The notes: generated by a model not told the origin, from the sequence alone. Shown: positions 48,323-59,302, numbered from the stretch's first letter. The stretch: 64,000 bases of DNA from Gammaproteobacteria bacterium (GCA_018222985.1 JAAEZG010000006.1:62001-126000), one strand, 5' to 3'. Numbers and translations: made by a program.

Positions 48323-49071
48323 GTTTCACCGTTATTATTCCGGCGCGGTATGCATCGTCACGTTTACCCGGCAAACCGTTAGCCATGATTGGCAACAAGA
48401 GCATGATTCAACGGGTATACGAGCGGGCGTCAGCAGCCGGTGCTGCCGAAGTGATTGTGGCCACGGATGATCAACGTATTGTGGATGCGGTTGAAGCCTT
48501 TGGTGGGCGCGCTATGATGACCGCCGCACACCATAACTCGGGTACCGAACGCATTGCCGAGGTGATTGATTATTTAGCCATAGCCGACGATCAAGTGGTG
48601 GTGAACGTGCAAGGTGATGAGCCGTTTATTCCACCTGAAATTATTCGCCAAGTGGCCGATAATTTAGCCAATCAAAAAGTTGCCCAAATGGCGACCTTAG
48701 CCGTACCGATTCATTCGCTTGACGAAGTGACTAGCCCCCATGCGGTTAAAGTAGTCACCGACGTGAACGGCTACGCGCTGTATTTTAGCCGTGCGCCAAT
48801 TCCGTATGAGCGCGACGGTTTAACCCAGAGTAAATTAGGCGAGCTGGCAGATTATCGACGTCATATCGGCATTTATGCCTATCGTGCTGGGTTTGTTTGG
48901 CGCTATGTGGAATGGGAGCCTAGCCCTCTTGAGCAAATTGAGTCACTCGAGCAGCTTCGCGTACTGTGGTACGGCGAACGTATTCACGTTGCTGAAGCGA
49001 TCGCGAACCCGCCGGCTGGCATTGATACGCCAGCCGACTTAGCCCGCGCTAACCAGGTAGTAGCCGACTAA
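48319..49071 (+). CDS. kdsB: 3-deoxy-manno-octulosonate cytidylyltransferase
   Basis: KdsB makes CMP-Kdo, the donor for the lipopolysaccharide inner core. The 250-residue protein has the nucleotidyltransferase signature [54 protein letters not shown] and [13 protein letters not shown]. It is the last gene of the lipid A cluster and overlaps the convergent RND gene by 23 bp. Confidence 0.97.
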   Translation: MSFTVIIPARYASSRLPGKPLAMIGNKSMIQRVYERASAAGAAEVIVATDDQRIVDAVEAFGGRAMMTAAHHNSGTERIAEVIDYLAIADDQVVVNVQGDEPFIPPEIIRQVADNLANQKVAQMATLAVPIHSLDEVTSPHAVKVVTDVNGYALYFSRAPIPYERDGLTQSKLGELADYRRHIGIYAYRAGFVWRYVEWEPSPLEQIESLEQLRVLWYGERIHVAEAIANPPAGIDTPADLARANQVVAD

Positions 49072-52000
49072 CTTGCGCCTGAGCGCGCTGGCGCAACCGT
49101 TGCCAGCGCGCTCGTATTCCCAGTAGCCGCGCATAAGCGTAGGGCACCAAGAATAAGCTAGTCAGAGTTGAAAACACCAACCCGCCAATAATTGCAATGG
49201 CCATCGGCGCATAAGGTGGGCCGTCGCCACCTATTTGTGTGGTTCCGAAAGCTAACGGCACCAGCCCGAGTACAGTGGTCGACACCGTCATTAAAATCGG
49301 TCTTAAGCGGCTGACACTGCCGTCAATAATGGCACGCTCAAGTGTTGCACCTTGCTCAAGCAGCTGGTTAATGCGATCGACCAGCACAATGCCGTTATTC
49401 ACCACAATGCCCATAAGAATTAAGATACCAATCATGGCCATAATTGAAATCGACTGGCCAGTAACCATTAATGCCCAAAATACACCGACAATTGAGAATA
49501 ATAGCGACGTAATCACCGCAGTTGGCAGCAGTATTGATTCAAATAACGCAGCCATGACGATATAGATTAGCGCCACCGCGAGTAGGGTATTCACCAGCAT
49601 CACACTTTGGTTTTCTTGTTGGCGTTGAAAGCTGCCATCTAAGCTCCATTGGTAGCCTTGCGGCAGTTCAATTTGATTCAATACCTGGGTGAGCTTGTCG
49701 CGTGCTTCGCTCACCGTTAACTCGTTTAAGTTGGCATCAATGTTTAGCGAGGTACGGCGGTCGGTACGGCGAATTTGGCCAAGGCGTGGTTGCTTGGTAA
49801 TGGTTGCCACGTCTTGCAGTGTTAACACACGATTGTCCGCTTGCATGACCGGCAGCGTGTACAGTGCCTCAAGCGAAAACTCTAACTCTTTGGCAAATGC
49901 CACGCGCAAGTCAATTTCGCCATTGGGGTCACCACGGTACGAACGTAAGCGCTGTCCGCGTAATGCCGTTGCTACGGTGCGCGCAATATCGGCAGAGCTC
50001 AAGCCCAAGCGGTGCACGCGTTCACGATCAATACGAATCACCAGCTCAAATTGCCCCGCATCCATTTCGGTTTGCACGTCGGTTAAGCCTTCAATTTGGG
50101 CTAACCGTGGCAATAAATCGGTGGCTATTTGTTGCAATACATCGGTTGATTGACCGCTTAGCGTCACGCGCACACCTTCACGACCGCCACCAAAACCAAA
50201 TTTAGGCTCACTGCGCAGTAGCTTAGGCATATCTGCGCGAATACGTTCCATTAAGTCAGCCAGCTTTTCATCGCGGTTTTCTTTCAGTAACAGCGTAGAA
50301 ATTGCATAGTTTGGCGTGTAATAGCTGTAAACAGCGCCGATATCAAAGCTATCTTGATTTGCATAGAGATAACTCTCAAGTTGCGTCACTTCGTCTTCAA
50401 CTTCAGCCAAGCTATATTGCGTGTGCAGGTTATAGGTAATAAATAAACGGTCATTAAACCCTTGCGGGCCCTCGTCTCCGCTCACCTGACTAAATGGTAT
50501 GGCAATACTCAGTAACATGAGTACGGCAAACACGCCGGTCCATACGGGGTGGCGCCACGACCACTCTAGTGCTTTTTGATAGCGACCCGCAGACGGCTTC
50601 GCTTGCGTTTTTGGTGGCAAAGAGCGCGTAGAACTAAACCGACGTAACTTGGTAATAAGCAGTGGCACTAAAGTTTGTGATAGCAGCAATGAAGCTAGCA
50701 ATGACAAACAGATAGCCACGGCGGTGTGTTCTAAAAATATGGTGAGATCGGTTTTGCTACCAAAAATATTGGGTAAAAACACAATTGCGGTGGTTAAGGT
50801 ACCTGCCACAACCGCCAACGACACACTGCCAACACCCGTGATAGTGGCTTGTTTACCTGTTAAGCCTTGTTCATATTCGTGCTGAATACTTTCGGTTATT
50901 ACCACGGCATTATCAACCAGCATACCCACGGCTAGCATTAGGCCCATGAGCGACAGCACGTTCAGCGAATAGCCTAAGAAATACATGCCGCCTAGCGCAA
51001 TACAAATGGCAATAGGCACGCTGAGTACCACCACCAAAGTGGTGATGATATTGCGTAAAAAGGCATACAACACAATAAAACTGAGCAAGGCGCCAAGTAA
51101 GCCCGCGCTAACGAGGTCACTGAGCGAGGTGGTCACGCCTTTGGCGGTGTCGTCCATAATAAATAGGTTGATGCCGTTAAACTGAGGGTCATTGCGAATA
51201 TCTTCAACAACCTTCATCACACGCGCCGAGACTTCGACTAAGTTCGCGTTTGATTCCTTAAACACTTCCATACCAATGGCATAACGTTGATCAAGGTGGC
51301 GGCCATCGACTTTGCGCGGCATTTCGCGTTCAATGGTGGCAATGTCGCGAAGTTTTAAGCCTGCGCGAATAGGAAAATTGCCAATGTCATACTGCGATTG
51401 AAATTCGCCGACCGGATTGACCAAAATGCGCTGATAATTATTTTCTATATAACCCGCGGTGAGCGAAAAGTTCGCTTGTTGTAACAGCTTGGTGATGTCC
51501 TGTGGCGCGAGTTGGTGTGCTAATAGCGCGGCTTGGTTCAAGCGAATAACAATTTGTTGCGGCTCAACGCCGTACAGCGTAACCCGCGACACACCGTCAA
51601 CGCGCTCCAGCGGCTTGCGCAAGCTACGATCCAGTAAGTCATAGGCGTTGGATAAGTCACGCTGACTACTAATACGCAACTGAAATACCGGCATGTCTTC
51701 GGTATTAAATTGAAACACAAGTACACGTTCAATGTCGTCAGGCAGCAGGTGTTTCACCGCGTCGACTTTTTCGCGAGCTTCTAAACTTTGCGCATTAATG
51801 TCTTGGCCCCAGTCAAATTGCAGTAGTACTTGGGCTGAGTCGGAAGTCGAGGTTGAGCGCATGCGTTTCACGTTGCTTAGGGTGGCGAGCGCTTCTTCAA
51901 GCGGCCGCGTAATCAGGCGCTCAACCTCGGCAGGGGTTGAATTGGGGTAGGGCACTTGCACCACAATTTCAGGTATTTCAATGCCCGGAAACTTTTCTAA

Positions 52001-52120
52001 CGGCAGCAGTCGCGAACTAATAGCGCCGAGTAGCAACATGGACAAAAACACCATGCAGGTGGTGACTGGGCGACGAAGCGCCCAGCTTGCTAACAATGAA
52101 CCTATCTGCGCAGCGTTCAT
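49049..52120 (-). CDS. RND efflux permease, second pump subunit
   Basis: This 1023-residue protein has 12 membrane helices and two large periplasmic loops. TM4 has [15 protein letters not shown] with the proton-relay Asp, and TM10 has [15 protein letters not shown]. Its start overlaps the end of the first pump gene by 4 bp, so the two subunits are translated together. Adaptor plus two different RND subunits recalls MdtABC or similar hetero-pumps. No outer-membrane TolC-type gene is present here. Substrates are unknown. Near its 3' end a 12-bp palindromic stem (49081-49092 with 49102-49113) lies in the coding sequence, opposite the kdsB end. Confidence 0.9.
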   Translation of the reverse strand: MNAAQIGSLLASWALRRPVTTCMVFLSMLLLGAISSRLLPLEKFPGIEIPEIVVQVPYPNSTPAEVERLITRPLEEALATLSNVKRMRSTSTSDSAQVLLQFDWGQDINAQSLEAREKVDAVKHLLPDDIERVLVFQFNTEDMPVFQLRISSQRDLSNAYDLLDRSLRKPLERVDGVSRVTLYGVEPQQIVIRLNQAALLAHQLAPQDITKLLQQANFSLTAGYIENNYQRILVNPVGEFQSQYDIGNFPIRAGLKLRDIATIEREMPRKVDGRHLDQRYAIGMEVFKESNANLVEVSARVMKVVEDIRNDPQFNGINLFIMDDTAKGVTTSLSDLVSAGLLGALLSFIVLYAFLRNIITTLVVVLSVPIAICIALGGMYFLGYSLNVLSLMGLMLAVGMLVDNAVVITESIQHEYEQGLTGKQATITGVGSVSLAVVAGTLTTAIVFLPNIFGSKTDLTIFLEHTAVAICLSLLASLLLSQTLVPLLITKLRRFSSTRSLPPKTQAKPSAGRYQKALEWSWRHPVWTGVFAVLMLLSIAIPFSQVSGDEGPQGFNDRLFITYNLHTQYSLAEVEDEVTQLESYLYANQDSFDIGAVYSYYTPNYAISTLLLKENRDEKLADLMERIRADMPKLLRSEPKFGFGGGREGVRVTLSGQSTDVLQQIATDLLPRLAQIEGLTDVQTEMDAGQFELVIRIDRERVHRLGLSSADIARTVATALRGQRLRSYRGDPNGEIDLRVAFAKELEFSLEALYTLPVMQADNRVLTLQDVATITKQPRLGQIRRTDRRTSLNIDANLNELTVSEARDKLTQVLNQIELPQGYQWSLDGSFQRQQENQSVMLVNTLLAVALIYIVMAALFESILLPTAVITSLLFSIVGVFWALMVTGQSISIMAMIGILILMGIVVNNGIVLVDRINQLLEQGATLERAIIDGSVSRLRPILMTVSTTVLGLVPLAFGTTQIGGDGPPYAPMAIAIIGGLVFSTLTSLFLVPYAYARLLGIRARWQRLRQRAQAQVSRLLPG

Positions 52121-55100
52121 GCAGCATCCTCCGTGGTTGGCGCAATTTGCTTACGGTCAATAAGCACGTACAAGCACGGAATAAATAGCAGGGTGAGTAA
52201 GGTTGAAAACAGCAGGCCGGCAATCACACTAATGGCCATAGGGGCACGTATTTCGGCTCCTTCGCCTAGCCCAATGGCTAGTGGTAGCAAGCCGAGCACT
52301 GTGGTCAACATGGTCATAAGTATGGGGCGTAAACGCTGCTGTGCTGCTTGGGCAACAGCGGAAAAACGCTCCAAGCCTTCACTGCGCAATTGGTTAATAC
52401 GGTCGACTAAAACAATGGCGTTGTTCACCACAATACCGGCCAACATAATTAACCCGATAAACACAATAATACTCAGCTCGGTTCCCATTAAGTACAGGCC
52501 TAATATGGAACCCGCACCGGCTAGCGGCACGCTGAACAAAATAAACAGTGGGTGCACAAACGACTCAAACTGCGAGGCCATCACTAGGTAGACCAGAAAT
52601 ACCGCAAGTAACAGAGCAAACTGTAGCGACGTAAATGAACGCTGCATGTCTTCGTTCTGCCCTGCAATTCGGCCGCTAATGGTCAGTGGTAATTGGGTTT
52701 GCGCTAATAAACGCTCGGCTTCGGCAACGCCAGCACCAAGGTCACCAAAGGCAATATTGGCCTCTACTAATGCAGTGCGTTGTTGGTCAACCCGAGTAAT
52801 TTCGCTAGGGCCTATAACCGGCACCACACGAGCAACGGCTTGCAAGGGCACTTCGCGTACAGCGCCAGGATTAATAATCACTTGTTGTAAGTCACGCAGT
52901 GAGTCTCTATCAACCGCCTGGCTGCGCACTAAAATATCAATTTTGCGATCGGCAAGGCTAAACTGGCTGGCCACGCGTCCACCAATTTTGGTGGCAAGTA
53001 ACTCAGACACTTCGGCACTGGTTAAGCCGTATTGGCTTAATTTAGCGTGATCAAAATACACCGCTAATTCGGGTTGGCCATCGGTCATGTTGACGCGAAT
53101 ATCGGTAAAACGCTCGTTGGCGCCAAGTTGCTCAGCCGTTTGCTCGGCCGCTTGTTGCAGCAATGCCAAATCATAGCCGGTTAACTCAATAACAATGGGG
53201 CTGGCAAAGCTAAACAACTCGGGCGAGCCAAATTTAGCCATGACACCAGGAATACGCTGTACCCGCTCACGCAACGCTTGTTGTACGGGGGTGACATGGG
53301 CACCTGAATTCATCACCACATTTAGACGGCCCCACTGGTTACCGCTTTGGCCGGGCGCTGCGTTAAGTAAACTGCCGGTACCGGCAATGGTGTAATAGCG
53401 ATTCACCGCTGAATTCAGCGCTGGGTTGTCAGCAATCACTTGGCCGAGCTGATCAAGTACTTGGTCGGTTTCGTGAATGGTTGCACCGGGTTGCAATTCA
53501 ACTTCAACGTAAAACTCACCTTGAGCCATGTTTGGCAATAACGCGACCGGCAATTGCGGCAACAGGGCGTAGCACGCGGCTGAGCTTAACAAAATAACGC
53601 TTAAGGTAAGGCCAGCGCGCCGCAAGGAGCGCTGTAGTAAACCTTGGTAGGCCCGCTCGCACACATTGTAGCCGCGATTAAATAGGGCTAATACGGGTTT
53701 GGTAACGAAGAAGAACAACCACGCTAACAGGCGCCAAATGGTGATGACCGCGATCATGATGGCCAACGGCAACCAGCGAAATACCAAATACAATGGCGTT
53801 TTTAGCCAAAAACGCCAGCCGGAAGCGTAGGGCAGCGGCGCGTCGTTATTGGCGTTATTGGTCGATTTTTTGCGGCTCGACAGCATGGGAATTAAGGTGA
53901 GCGCAACCAACAATGACGCCGCTAAAGCAAAGGTAACCGTGAGAGCCTGATCACGAAACAACTGGCCAGCAATACCTTCGACAAACACCAATGGGAAAAA
54001 TACTGCCATGGTGGTGAGCGTAGAGGCCGTAATTGCCCCAGCAACTTCCTGTGTACCGCGTTCAGCCGCGACTTCACTGGTTTGTTCTTGCTGATGTCGG
54101 GCAATATTTTCCAATACCACAATGGCATTATCAACCAACATACCCACAGCAAGAGCGATGCCGCCGAGTGACATCATGTTTAGTGAAACCTGATAGCCGT
54201 AAAGCAAGTTGAAGGTGGCAATAATTGAAATAGGAATAGCCAAGCTGATAATAACTGTTGGCCAAACGCGCTGTAAAAACAGATAAATAATCACCATGGC
54301 CAGCAAGCCGCCCATAATGGCAGCATCGCGAACTTCAGCAATGGCGGCGCTAATAAATACCGCTTGGTCGTAAATAGGTTTTACTTGATAGTCGCTCGGT
54401 ATTAATTTGGCATCATTAAGCTGGCGTAACGCCGACTGAATGGCTTTAGATACCTGCACGGTGTTGGCGTCGCCTTCTTTGTAAAGCGACACTTCAACGG
54501 CTTCCATGCCGGCCACACGGCTAATGGAGTCACGCTCTTTGTAGCTATTTTCTACAGTGGCTATGTCTTTAAGCAGTACCGGGCGATTGTTGCGGGTGGT
54601 TAGATAAATGGAACGAATATCGTCAAGGTTTTCAAACTGGTTTAAGGTTCGTACCAAAAATTCAGCGCGATTGGCTTCGATACGGCCGCCCGAAAGGTTG
54701 ATGTTTTCTTCGCGCAAACGCTGTGAAATAAGCGTCATGGGAATTTGCAAACTGGCAGCTTGGCGCTCGTTCACTAATACCTGTATTTCATCTTCTAAAC
54801 CGCCGCCCAAGCGCACTGAAGCAACGCCTTCAATGCTCTCTAGTTGGCGTTTTAGGTCTTCTTCGGCATAGGTGCGCAAGCGTTTGAGTTGCGTCACAGA
54901 CGGCGCTTTATCGGTGTTAAAACCTAAAGCAAGGCGATATACCGGCTCTTCAGCTGGATTAAAACGCAGCAGTACCGGCTTCTCAATGTCGAGTGGTAGC
55001 TCAACCAAATCGAGTTTTTCACGTACATCCAGGCTTGCCATGTCCATATCTGAACCCCAGCTGAACTCCAGTAAGACATCGCTTTGGCCAGCGCGAGATA

Positions 55101-55347
55101 TCGACTCAATTCGGCGTAAGCCTTTCACTGTACCGAGGTTTTCCTCAATGGGTTTACTCACTAGCTGCTCAACTTCACCAGGCGCGCCACCAGGGTAATC
55201 AGTGCGTACGGTGAGGGTTGGGTAGGCTAAGTCTGGTAATAAAGTAACCGGAATGCGCCCTAGCGAGACCATGCCGAACAACAAGACGGCAAGGGTAAGC
55301 ATGGCAATGGTTACGGGACGTTTTACCGCAAGTTTAACCATGCTCAT
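52117..55347 (-). CDS. RND efflux permease, first pump subunit
   Basis: This 1076-residue RND protein has the HAE-type pattern [15 protein letters not shown] in TM4 and [15 protein letters not shown] in TM10. Between TM6 and TM7 it carries an extra ~90-residue stretch with one or two additional hydrophobic segments (LYLVFRWLPLAIMIAVITIW and LLAWLFFFVTKPVLALF), which standard AcrB-like pumps lack. It overlaps the adaptor stop by 1 bp (TAATG) and the second pump by 4 bp. It may form mixed trimers with the second pump subunit. Confidence 0.9.
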   Translation of the reverse strand: MSMVKLAVKRPVTIAMLTLAVLLFGMVSLGRIPVTLLPDLAYPTLTVRTDYPGGAPGEVEQLVSKPIEENLGTVKGLRRIESISRAGQSDVLLEFSWGSDMDMASLDVREKLDLVELPLDIEKPVLLRFNPAEEPVYRLALGFNTDKAPSVTQLKRLRTYAEEDLKRQLESIEGVASVRLGGGLEDEIQVLVNERQAASLQIPMTLISQRLREENINLSGGRIEANRAEFLVRTLNQFENLDDIRSIYLTTRNNRPVLLKDIATVENSYKERDSISRVAGMEAVEVSLYKEGDANTVQVSKAIQSALRQLNDAKLIPSDYQVKPIYDQAVFISAAIAEVRDAAIMGGLLAMVIIYLFLQRVWPTVIISLAIPISIIATFNLLYGYQVSLNMMSLGGIALAVGMLVDNAIVVLENIARHQQEQTSEVAAERGTQEVAGAITASTLTTMAVFFPLVFVEGIAGQLFRDQALTVTFALAASLLVALTLIPMLSSRKKSTNNANNDAPLPYASGWRFWLKTPLYLVFRWLPLAIMIAVITIWRLLAWLFFFVTKPVLALFNRGYNVCERAYQGLLQRSLRRAGLTLSVILLSSAACYALLPQLPVALLPNMAQGEFYVEVELQPGATIHETDQVLDQLGQVIADNPALNSAVNRYYTIAGTGSLLNAAPGQSGNQWGRLNVVMNSGAHVTPVQQALRERVQRIPGVMAKFGSPELFSFASPIVIELTGYDLALLQQAAEQTAEQLGANERFTDIRVNMTDGQPELAVYFDHAKLSQYGLTSAEVSELLATKIGGRVASQFSLADRKIDILVRSQAVDRDSLRDLQQVIINPGAVREVPLQAVARVVPVIGPSEITRVDQQRTALVEANIAFGDLGAGVAEAERLLAQTQLPLTISGRIAGQNEDMQRSFTSLQFALLLAVFLVYLVMASQFESFVHPLFILFSVPLAGAGSILGLYLMGTELSIIVFIGLIMLAGIVVNNAIVLVDRINQLRSEGLERFSAVAQAAQQRLRPILMTMLTTVLGLLPLAIGLGEGAEIRAPMAISVIAGLLFSTLLTLLFIPCLYVLIDRKQIAPTTEDAA

Positions 55348-56474
55348 TATTGTTGCTCACTTGCTGCTGCTACGGGGTGAGCGGCATCTGGCTGCTCGTT
55401 CACAGGTTGGTCATCTAACCGAATCACTTCCACCAAGGCGGCATCTTTCAGGTTAGCTTGGCCACTGACGACAATGGCTTCACCAGCGCGTAATCCGCCA
55501 ATGATTTCTAATCGGTGCTCGTCTTCAAAACCAATTTGAACATCAACTTTATGCGCAACACCTTCGCTATCAACGGTAAATACGCTGTGTTGGTTATCTA
55601 AACTTTGCACAGCATAACGTGGCACGGTAACGGTGTTTGTGCTGGTGGCGTAATTCAAGTCCACATGGGCAAACATACCGGCTTTTAATTGGGCTTGCTG
55701 ATTCGGTACGTTAAGCACAACTTTGAAAGTACCTGAACTGGTGTCTACCACAGGGCTAATGCGTTCTACTTGGGCGTCAACCACTTGATTGGGCAGGGCA
55801 CTCAAATGCAGCTGTGCTGTTTGCCCAACGCGCACGTGCTGTAATTCGCGTTCAGGTAGGTAAACGTTGCCTTGCAGCTGGTCTAGCGCAACGATATGAA
55901 ATAGCTTTTGTTGTTCGTATTGGCGCACTAGGTTGCCAGGTTTTACGTAGCGGGTGGCAATATAGCCGCTAATTGGCGCCCGAATTTCGGTTTCCGCCAA
56001 GTTTAAAGCGGCCATGTCGTATTTGGCTTGCAACATGTCAGCTTGAAAACGCAATTTGTCATAGGCGTCGGCACTAATCATGTCGCGATCTGCCATGTCT
56101 TTCACGCGTTTCAGTTCTTGCTGAATTGAGTTCAGCTCAGCTTTCGCTTGAGCTACCTGAATGCGGTATTCGGCGTCACGAATGTGCGCTAATAACTGGC
56201 CTGCTTCAACATAGTCACCTTCTTCAACCAGAACCGACTCGACAATACCGTTGGCCTTGCTGGTTACGTCAGCTTCAGCACGAGCCTCTAGGGTGGCCGT
56301 GGTTTTAAAGCTTGAGGTTATTTCACCTAGGGTAACAACTTGGGTGGCCACCGGAATGCGCGCAACAGCCTCGGCTTTGGCGGTTTCATTACTCGCGCCG
56401 GCGTCGCTACACCCACTTAGCCCAAGTATTGCAGCTACGGCTAGGGCGCTTAAGGTTAACTTGGTATTGTTCAT
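55347..56474 (-). CDS. RND efflux periplasmic adaptor lipoprotein
   Basis: From ATG 56474 the protein has 375 residues with lipobox GLSGC (C22). It shows the membrane-fusion layout: a biotinyl-lipoyl half (ARAEADVTSKANGIVESVLVEEGDYVEAGQLLAHI), a coiled-coil hairpin (about 95-145), the second lipoyl half (RAPISGYIATRYVKPGNLV), then beta-barrel and membrane-proximal domains. A longer frame reaching 56654 would be translated through the upstream palindromic repeat and lacks a signal peptide, so I reject it. It is first in the three-gene efflux operon. Confidence 0.92.
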   Translation of the reverse strand: MNNTKLTLSALAVAAILGLSGCSDAGASNETAKAEAVARIPVATQVVTLGEITSSFKTTATLEARAEADVTSKANGIVESVLVEEGDYVEAGQLLAHIRDAEYRIQVAQAKAELNSIQQELKRVKDMADRDMISADAYDKLRFQADMLQAKYDMAALNLAETEIRAPISGYIATRYVKPGNLVRQYEQQKLFHIVALDQLQGNVYLPERELQHVRVGQTAQLHLSALPNQVVDAQVERISPVVDTSSGTFKVVLNVPNQQAQLKAGMFAHVDLNYATSTNTVTVPRYAVQSLDNQHSVFTVDSEGVAHKVDVQIGFEDEHRLEIIGGLRAGEAIVVSGQANLKDAALVEVIRLDDQPVNEQPDAAHPVAAASEQQ

Positions 56475-56512
56475 GACTCTGGTCCTCAATTCGTTTTCGT
56501 TATTCGTTTTTC

Positions 56513-56603
56513 GTGCGCTTCGCTGTTCGTCCGCTCGGCTGGTCGAACCGTGCCAGCACGGACGACCAGTGAACGTAGTGAACGGACGAACAGCGAAGCG
56601 TAC
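56513..56603. repeat. Nested palindromic element, possible REP-like repeat
   Basis: The outer arms CGCTTCGCTGTTCGTCC (56516-56532) and GGACGAACAGCGAAGCG (56584-56600) are a perfect 17-bp inverted repeat. Inside are CTGGTCG (56539-56545) with CGACCAG (56563-56569) and CCGTGC (56548-56553) with GCACGG (56556-56561). The right side also has a direct repeat, AGTGAACG-T-AGTGAACG (56568-56584). The element lies 39 bp before the adaptor start and after the gltA terminator. It looks like a mobile or dispersed extragenic palindrome; only one copy is visible. Confidence 0.6.
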
Positions 56604-56766
56604 CCATAACGTTCTTGTATCTACCTGGGTAGAGTTATGCAGGCTTCGTGCCAACTTTTTCCAGTGTTTAAAAAATCTTGATCAAGCTATGTCGGTAAAG
56701 GGCTTAGCAGAAGGTTAGTGTTTAGACGGTGGGAAAGAGTAAAAGGTTGAGTGGTGTAAAAAAATA
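56604..56766. other. Rest of the gltA-RND intergenic gap, no gene seen
   Basis: The gap 56475-56819 holds the palindromic repeat and the gltA terminator. Between them I see no credible ORF or RNA gene. The RND promoter should lie here or within the repeat, but I cannot pick a convincing -35/-10 pair. Confidence 0.5.
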
Positions 56767-56767
56767 A

Positions 56768-56793
56768 AAAAAGCACTCCGAAGAGTGCTTTTT
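56768..56793 (-). terminator. Intrinsic terminator after gltA
   Basis: An 11-bp stem, AAAAAGCACTC paired with GAGTGCTTTTT (arms 56793-56783 and 56778-56768 on the minus strand), closes on a TTCG tetraloop between C and G. It continues into a U-rich run. It lies 26 bp beyond the gltA stop. Confidence 0.92.
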
Positions 56794-56819
56794 GACGAAT
56801 AGTTAGCGAATTTTACAAA

Positions 56820-58100
56820 TTAACGTTTAATTGGTTTGAATTCGCGTTGGGCGGCGCCAGTGTATAGCTGACGTGGACGACCAATTTTCTGATTCGCTTC
56901 ACCCATCATTTCGTGCCAGTGAGAAATCCAACCCACGGTGCGTGACAAGGCAAAGATAACTGTGAACATATTGGTTGGAATACCAATTGCTTTCAAAATA
57001 ATACCTGAGTAGAAGTCGACGTTCGGGTACAGCTTCTTCTCTACGAAGTATGGGTCTTCAAGCGCAATACGCTCAAGTTCCATTGCTACATCTAACAATG
57101 GATCATTGATGTTTAGCTCTTTCAGTACTTCGTGTGCACTTTCACGCATAACCGTGGCGCGCGGGTCAAAGTTCTTATAAACACGGTGACCGAAGCCCAT
57201 AAGACGGAATGGGTCGTTCTTGTCTTTGGCTTTGTCGATGTATTTTGGAATGTTTTCAACCGAACCAATTTCTTTCAACATGCGCAAGCAGGCTTCGTTA
57301 GCACCACCGTGCGCAGGGCCCCACAATGATGCAACACCAGCGGCGATACATGCATATGGATTAGCGCCTGAAGAACCGGCTAAACGAACAGTTGACGTTG
57401 ACGCGTTTTGCTCGTGGTCAGCGTGCAAAGTAAAGATACGGTCCATCGCTTTAGCGATAGTCGGGCTGATTTTGTAATCTTCCGCTGGAACCGAGAACAT
57501 CATGTTCAAGAAGTTCTCTGAGTAGCTTAAGTCGTTGCGTGGGTACACGAACGGTTGGCCAATGCTGAATTTATAAGCCATGGCTGCAATCGTTGGCATT
57601 TTCGCAATTAAGCGATACGCGCTACGCAGACGTTGTTTTTCGTCATGAATGTCTAAATCGTCATGATAAAACGATGACAGAGCACCGGTTACTGCACATA
57701 GCATTGCCATTGGGTGCGCGTCGCGACGGAAACCATTAAAGAAGTTGTGCAAACCTTGATGCACCATGGTGTGCTTGGTAATGGTTTGTTTAAAGGCCGC
57801 GTATTCTTCTTCGTTTGGCGCTTCGCCATGCAGCAGCATGTAACATACTTCGAGATAATCCGCTTGAGTTGCAAGCTGATCAATTGGATATCCGCGATGC
57901 AGTAGAATGCCATTCTCACCATCAATATAGGTAATCTTAGATTCACATGAACCGGTTGCTAAGAAACCTGGGTCAAAGGTGAAAAACCCATGCTTGCCTA
58001 GAGTACGCACGTCAATTACATCATAGCCGGCTGTACCAGATAAAACTGGCAATTCAATGGATTGGCCGTCAATCTGCAGGGTGGCTTTACGATCAGCCAT
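56820..58100 (-). CDS. gltA: Citrate synthase (type II, hexameric class)
   Basis: GltA condenses acetyl-CoA with oxaloacetate. The 426-residue protein has the catalytic triad regions [28 protein letters not shown] (His), [13 protein letters not shown] (His) and [16 protein letters not shown] (Asp). The long N-terminal part with [27 protein letters not shown] is typical of the NADH-sensitive type II class of gram-negatives. The AAGGAG site and the adjacent TCCTT can form a small 5-bp hairpin next to the ATG. It is divergent from sdhCDAB and ends at its own terminator. Confidence 0.97.
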   Translation of the reverse strand: MADRKATLQIDGQSIELPVLSGTAGYDVIDVRTLGKHGFFTFDPGFLATGSCESKITYIDGENGILLHRGYPIDQLATQADYLEVCYMLLHGEAPNEEEYAAFKQTITKHTMVHQGLHNFFNGFRRDAHPMAMLCAVTGALSSFYHDDLDIHDEKQRLRSAYRLIAKMPTIAAMAYKFSIGQPFVYPRNDLSYSENFLNMMFSVPAEDYKISPTIAKAMDRIFTLHADHEQNASTSTVRLAGSSGANPYACIAAGVASLWGPAHGGANEACLRMLKEIGSVENIPKYIDKAKDKNDPFRLMGFGHRVYKNFDPRATVMRESAHEVLKELNINDPLLDVAMELERIALEDPYFVEKKLYPNVDFYSGIILKAIGIPTNMFTVIFALSRTVGWISHWHEMMGEANQKIGRPRQLYTGAAQREFKPIKR

Positions 58101-58577
58101 AAGGAAATCTCCTTGTTTAAGTCTGCTTCATCACTAAAAAGGGCGATAGAATTTACTTGATCTTAACCGTCAATGTCAATTCAAACGGTCGTTTAAACTG
58201 CATTAAACTGATGACTCATGTCAACTTAACAGTCCATAGCTTTGGTAAATGGCATGCAATCCGTTGGCAAATTTCAGTCGTACAGTGTTACGCATCAATG
58301 TGACATTTGGATGACTCAGCATGTTATACGCTGAAATCAAAACCCGTTGAATGCGACTAAGGTAGAATTGTCTTTCGGTACTGGATTTTATTGTCTTGAT
58401 CTAGTCAGAAAAAATTTACGTTTTTATAGGAAACACGCCGCTAAGGAATTGTAATTCATAAGCATGGCTTATATACTTTGGCGGCGATCTCACAGGGTCC
58501 TCTTCTGAATTGGATAGGGCGAGGATGTTTGAAGTTCCGAGCATGTTTCAAATGCTTTTCGTTAAGGCACAACAATC
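58101..58577. promoter_or_regulatory. Divergent control region between gltA and sdhCDAB
   Basis: This 477-bp gap has no credible gene. For sdhC the best promoter is TTGTAA (58449-58454), a 17-bp spacer and TATACT (58472-58477), which gives a leader of about 94 nt. A weaker candidate is GTGACA (58300-58305) with TTATAC (58324-58329) at 18 bp. I could not assign a clear promoter for gltA. In E. coli the equivalent region is controlled by ArcA and CRP; I did not find clear matches to either. Confidence 0.5.
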
Positions 58578-58952
58578 GTGAAAAAACAAAGACCTGTAAA
58601 TTTAGATTTAAACACTATCAGCTTTCCAGCTGCAGCCATTAGTTCCATTTTGCACCGTATATCTGGCGTGATCATGTTGGTCGGCGTCGGCTTTTTGGTG
58701 TGGGCACTGGCGACATCATTGCAGTCAGCAGAAGGTTTCGACATGGTGCACGGCTTATTGACTGGCTTTATTGCTAAGTTCATTGCTTGGGGCATTATGA
58801 CTGCTTTGGGTTACCACTTGCTAGCCGGTGTTCGCCATATGTTCATGGATATGGGCCACTTTGAAGAACTCGATTCTGGCCGCATTAGTGCCAAAATCGT
58901 ATTCGTTCTGGCTATCATTCTTTCAGTATTGGCGGGAGTTTGGTTATGGTAA
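58578..58952 (+). CDS. sdhC: Succinate dehydrogenase cytochrome b556 subunit
   Basis: This 124-residue protein has three membrane helices. RPVNLDLNTISFPAAAISSILHRISGVIM is the SdhC signature with the quinone-site Ser/Arg. The heme-ligand histidine is in GYHLLAGVRHMFMDMG. It is the first gene of sdhCDAB and overlaps sdhD by 7 bp. Confidence 0.95.
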   Translation: MKKQRPVNLDLNTISFPAAAISSILHRISGVIMLVGVGFLVWALATSLQSAEGFDMVHGLLTGFIAKFIAWGIMTALGYHLLAGVRHMFMDMGHFEELDSGRISAKIVFVLAIILSVLAGVWLW

Positions 58953-59302
58953 AAGCTGCTTCAACTTTCGGCCGCACCGGTAGCCACGACTTTATTCTAC
59001 TGCGTGCATCGGCCATTATTATGGCTCTGTACACCATTTTTATGGTGAGCTTCTTAGTTTCTGCAGACGCTATTACCTACGCAACGTGGACCAACTTGTT
59101 CGCGCACCTAGGTATGAAAATCTTCACTATGTTGGCGTTAACAGCCGTGCTTATTCACGGTTGGATCGGTATTTTCCAAGTACTCACCGATTACGTTAAA
59201 CACACTGGCTTACGAGCTTTTCTTCAATACGCAGTCTGCGTCGCATTAATCGTTTACTGGTTAGTTGGTTTATTGGTTGTGTGGCCTGTGGAGGGTGTCT
59301 AA
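58946..59302 (+). CDS. sdhD: Succinate dehydrogenase membrane anchor subunit
   Basis: This 118-residue protein has three helices. The heme ligand and quinone-site region is LIHGWIGIFQVLTDYVKH, close to E. coli HAWIGMWQVLTDYVK. I use ATG 58946, which overlaps the end of sdhC and has GGGAG in front, instead of a GTG two codons earlier. sdhA begins directly after its stop. Confidence 0.94.
   Translation: MVKAASTFGRTGSHDFILLRASAIIMALYTIFMVSFLVSADAITYATWTNLFAHLGMKIFTMLALTAVLIHGWIGIFQVLTDYVKHTGLRAFLQYAVCVALIVYWLVGLLVVWPVEGV

Noticed and set aside
49081..49113. 12-bp GC-rich hairpin after kdsB as an intrinsic terminator
   Set aside because: It lies wholly in the coding sequence of the convergent RND gene, codes for normal residues ([11 protein letters not shown]) and has no U-tract.
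56475..56654. Open extension of the RND adaptor frame upstream through the palindromic repeat
   Set aside because: It has no signal peptide at its start, reads through the inverted repeat, and the ATG at 56474 gives a perfect lipoprotein signal.
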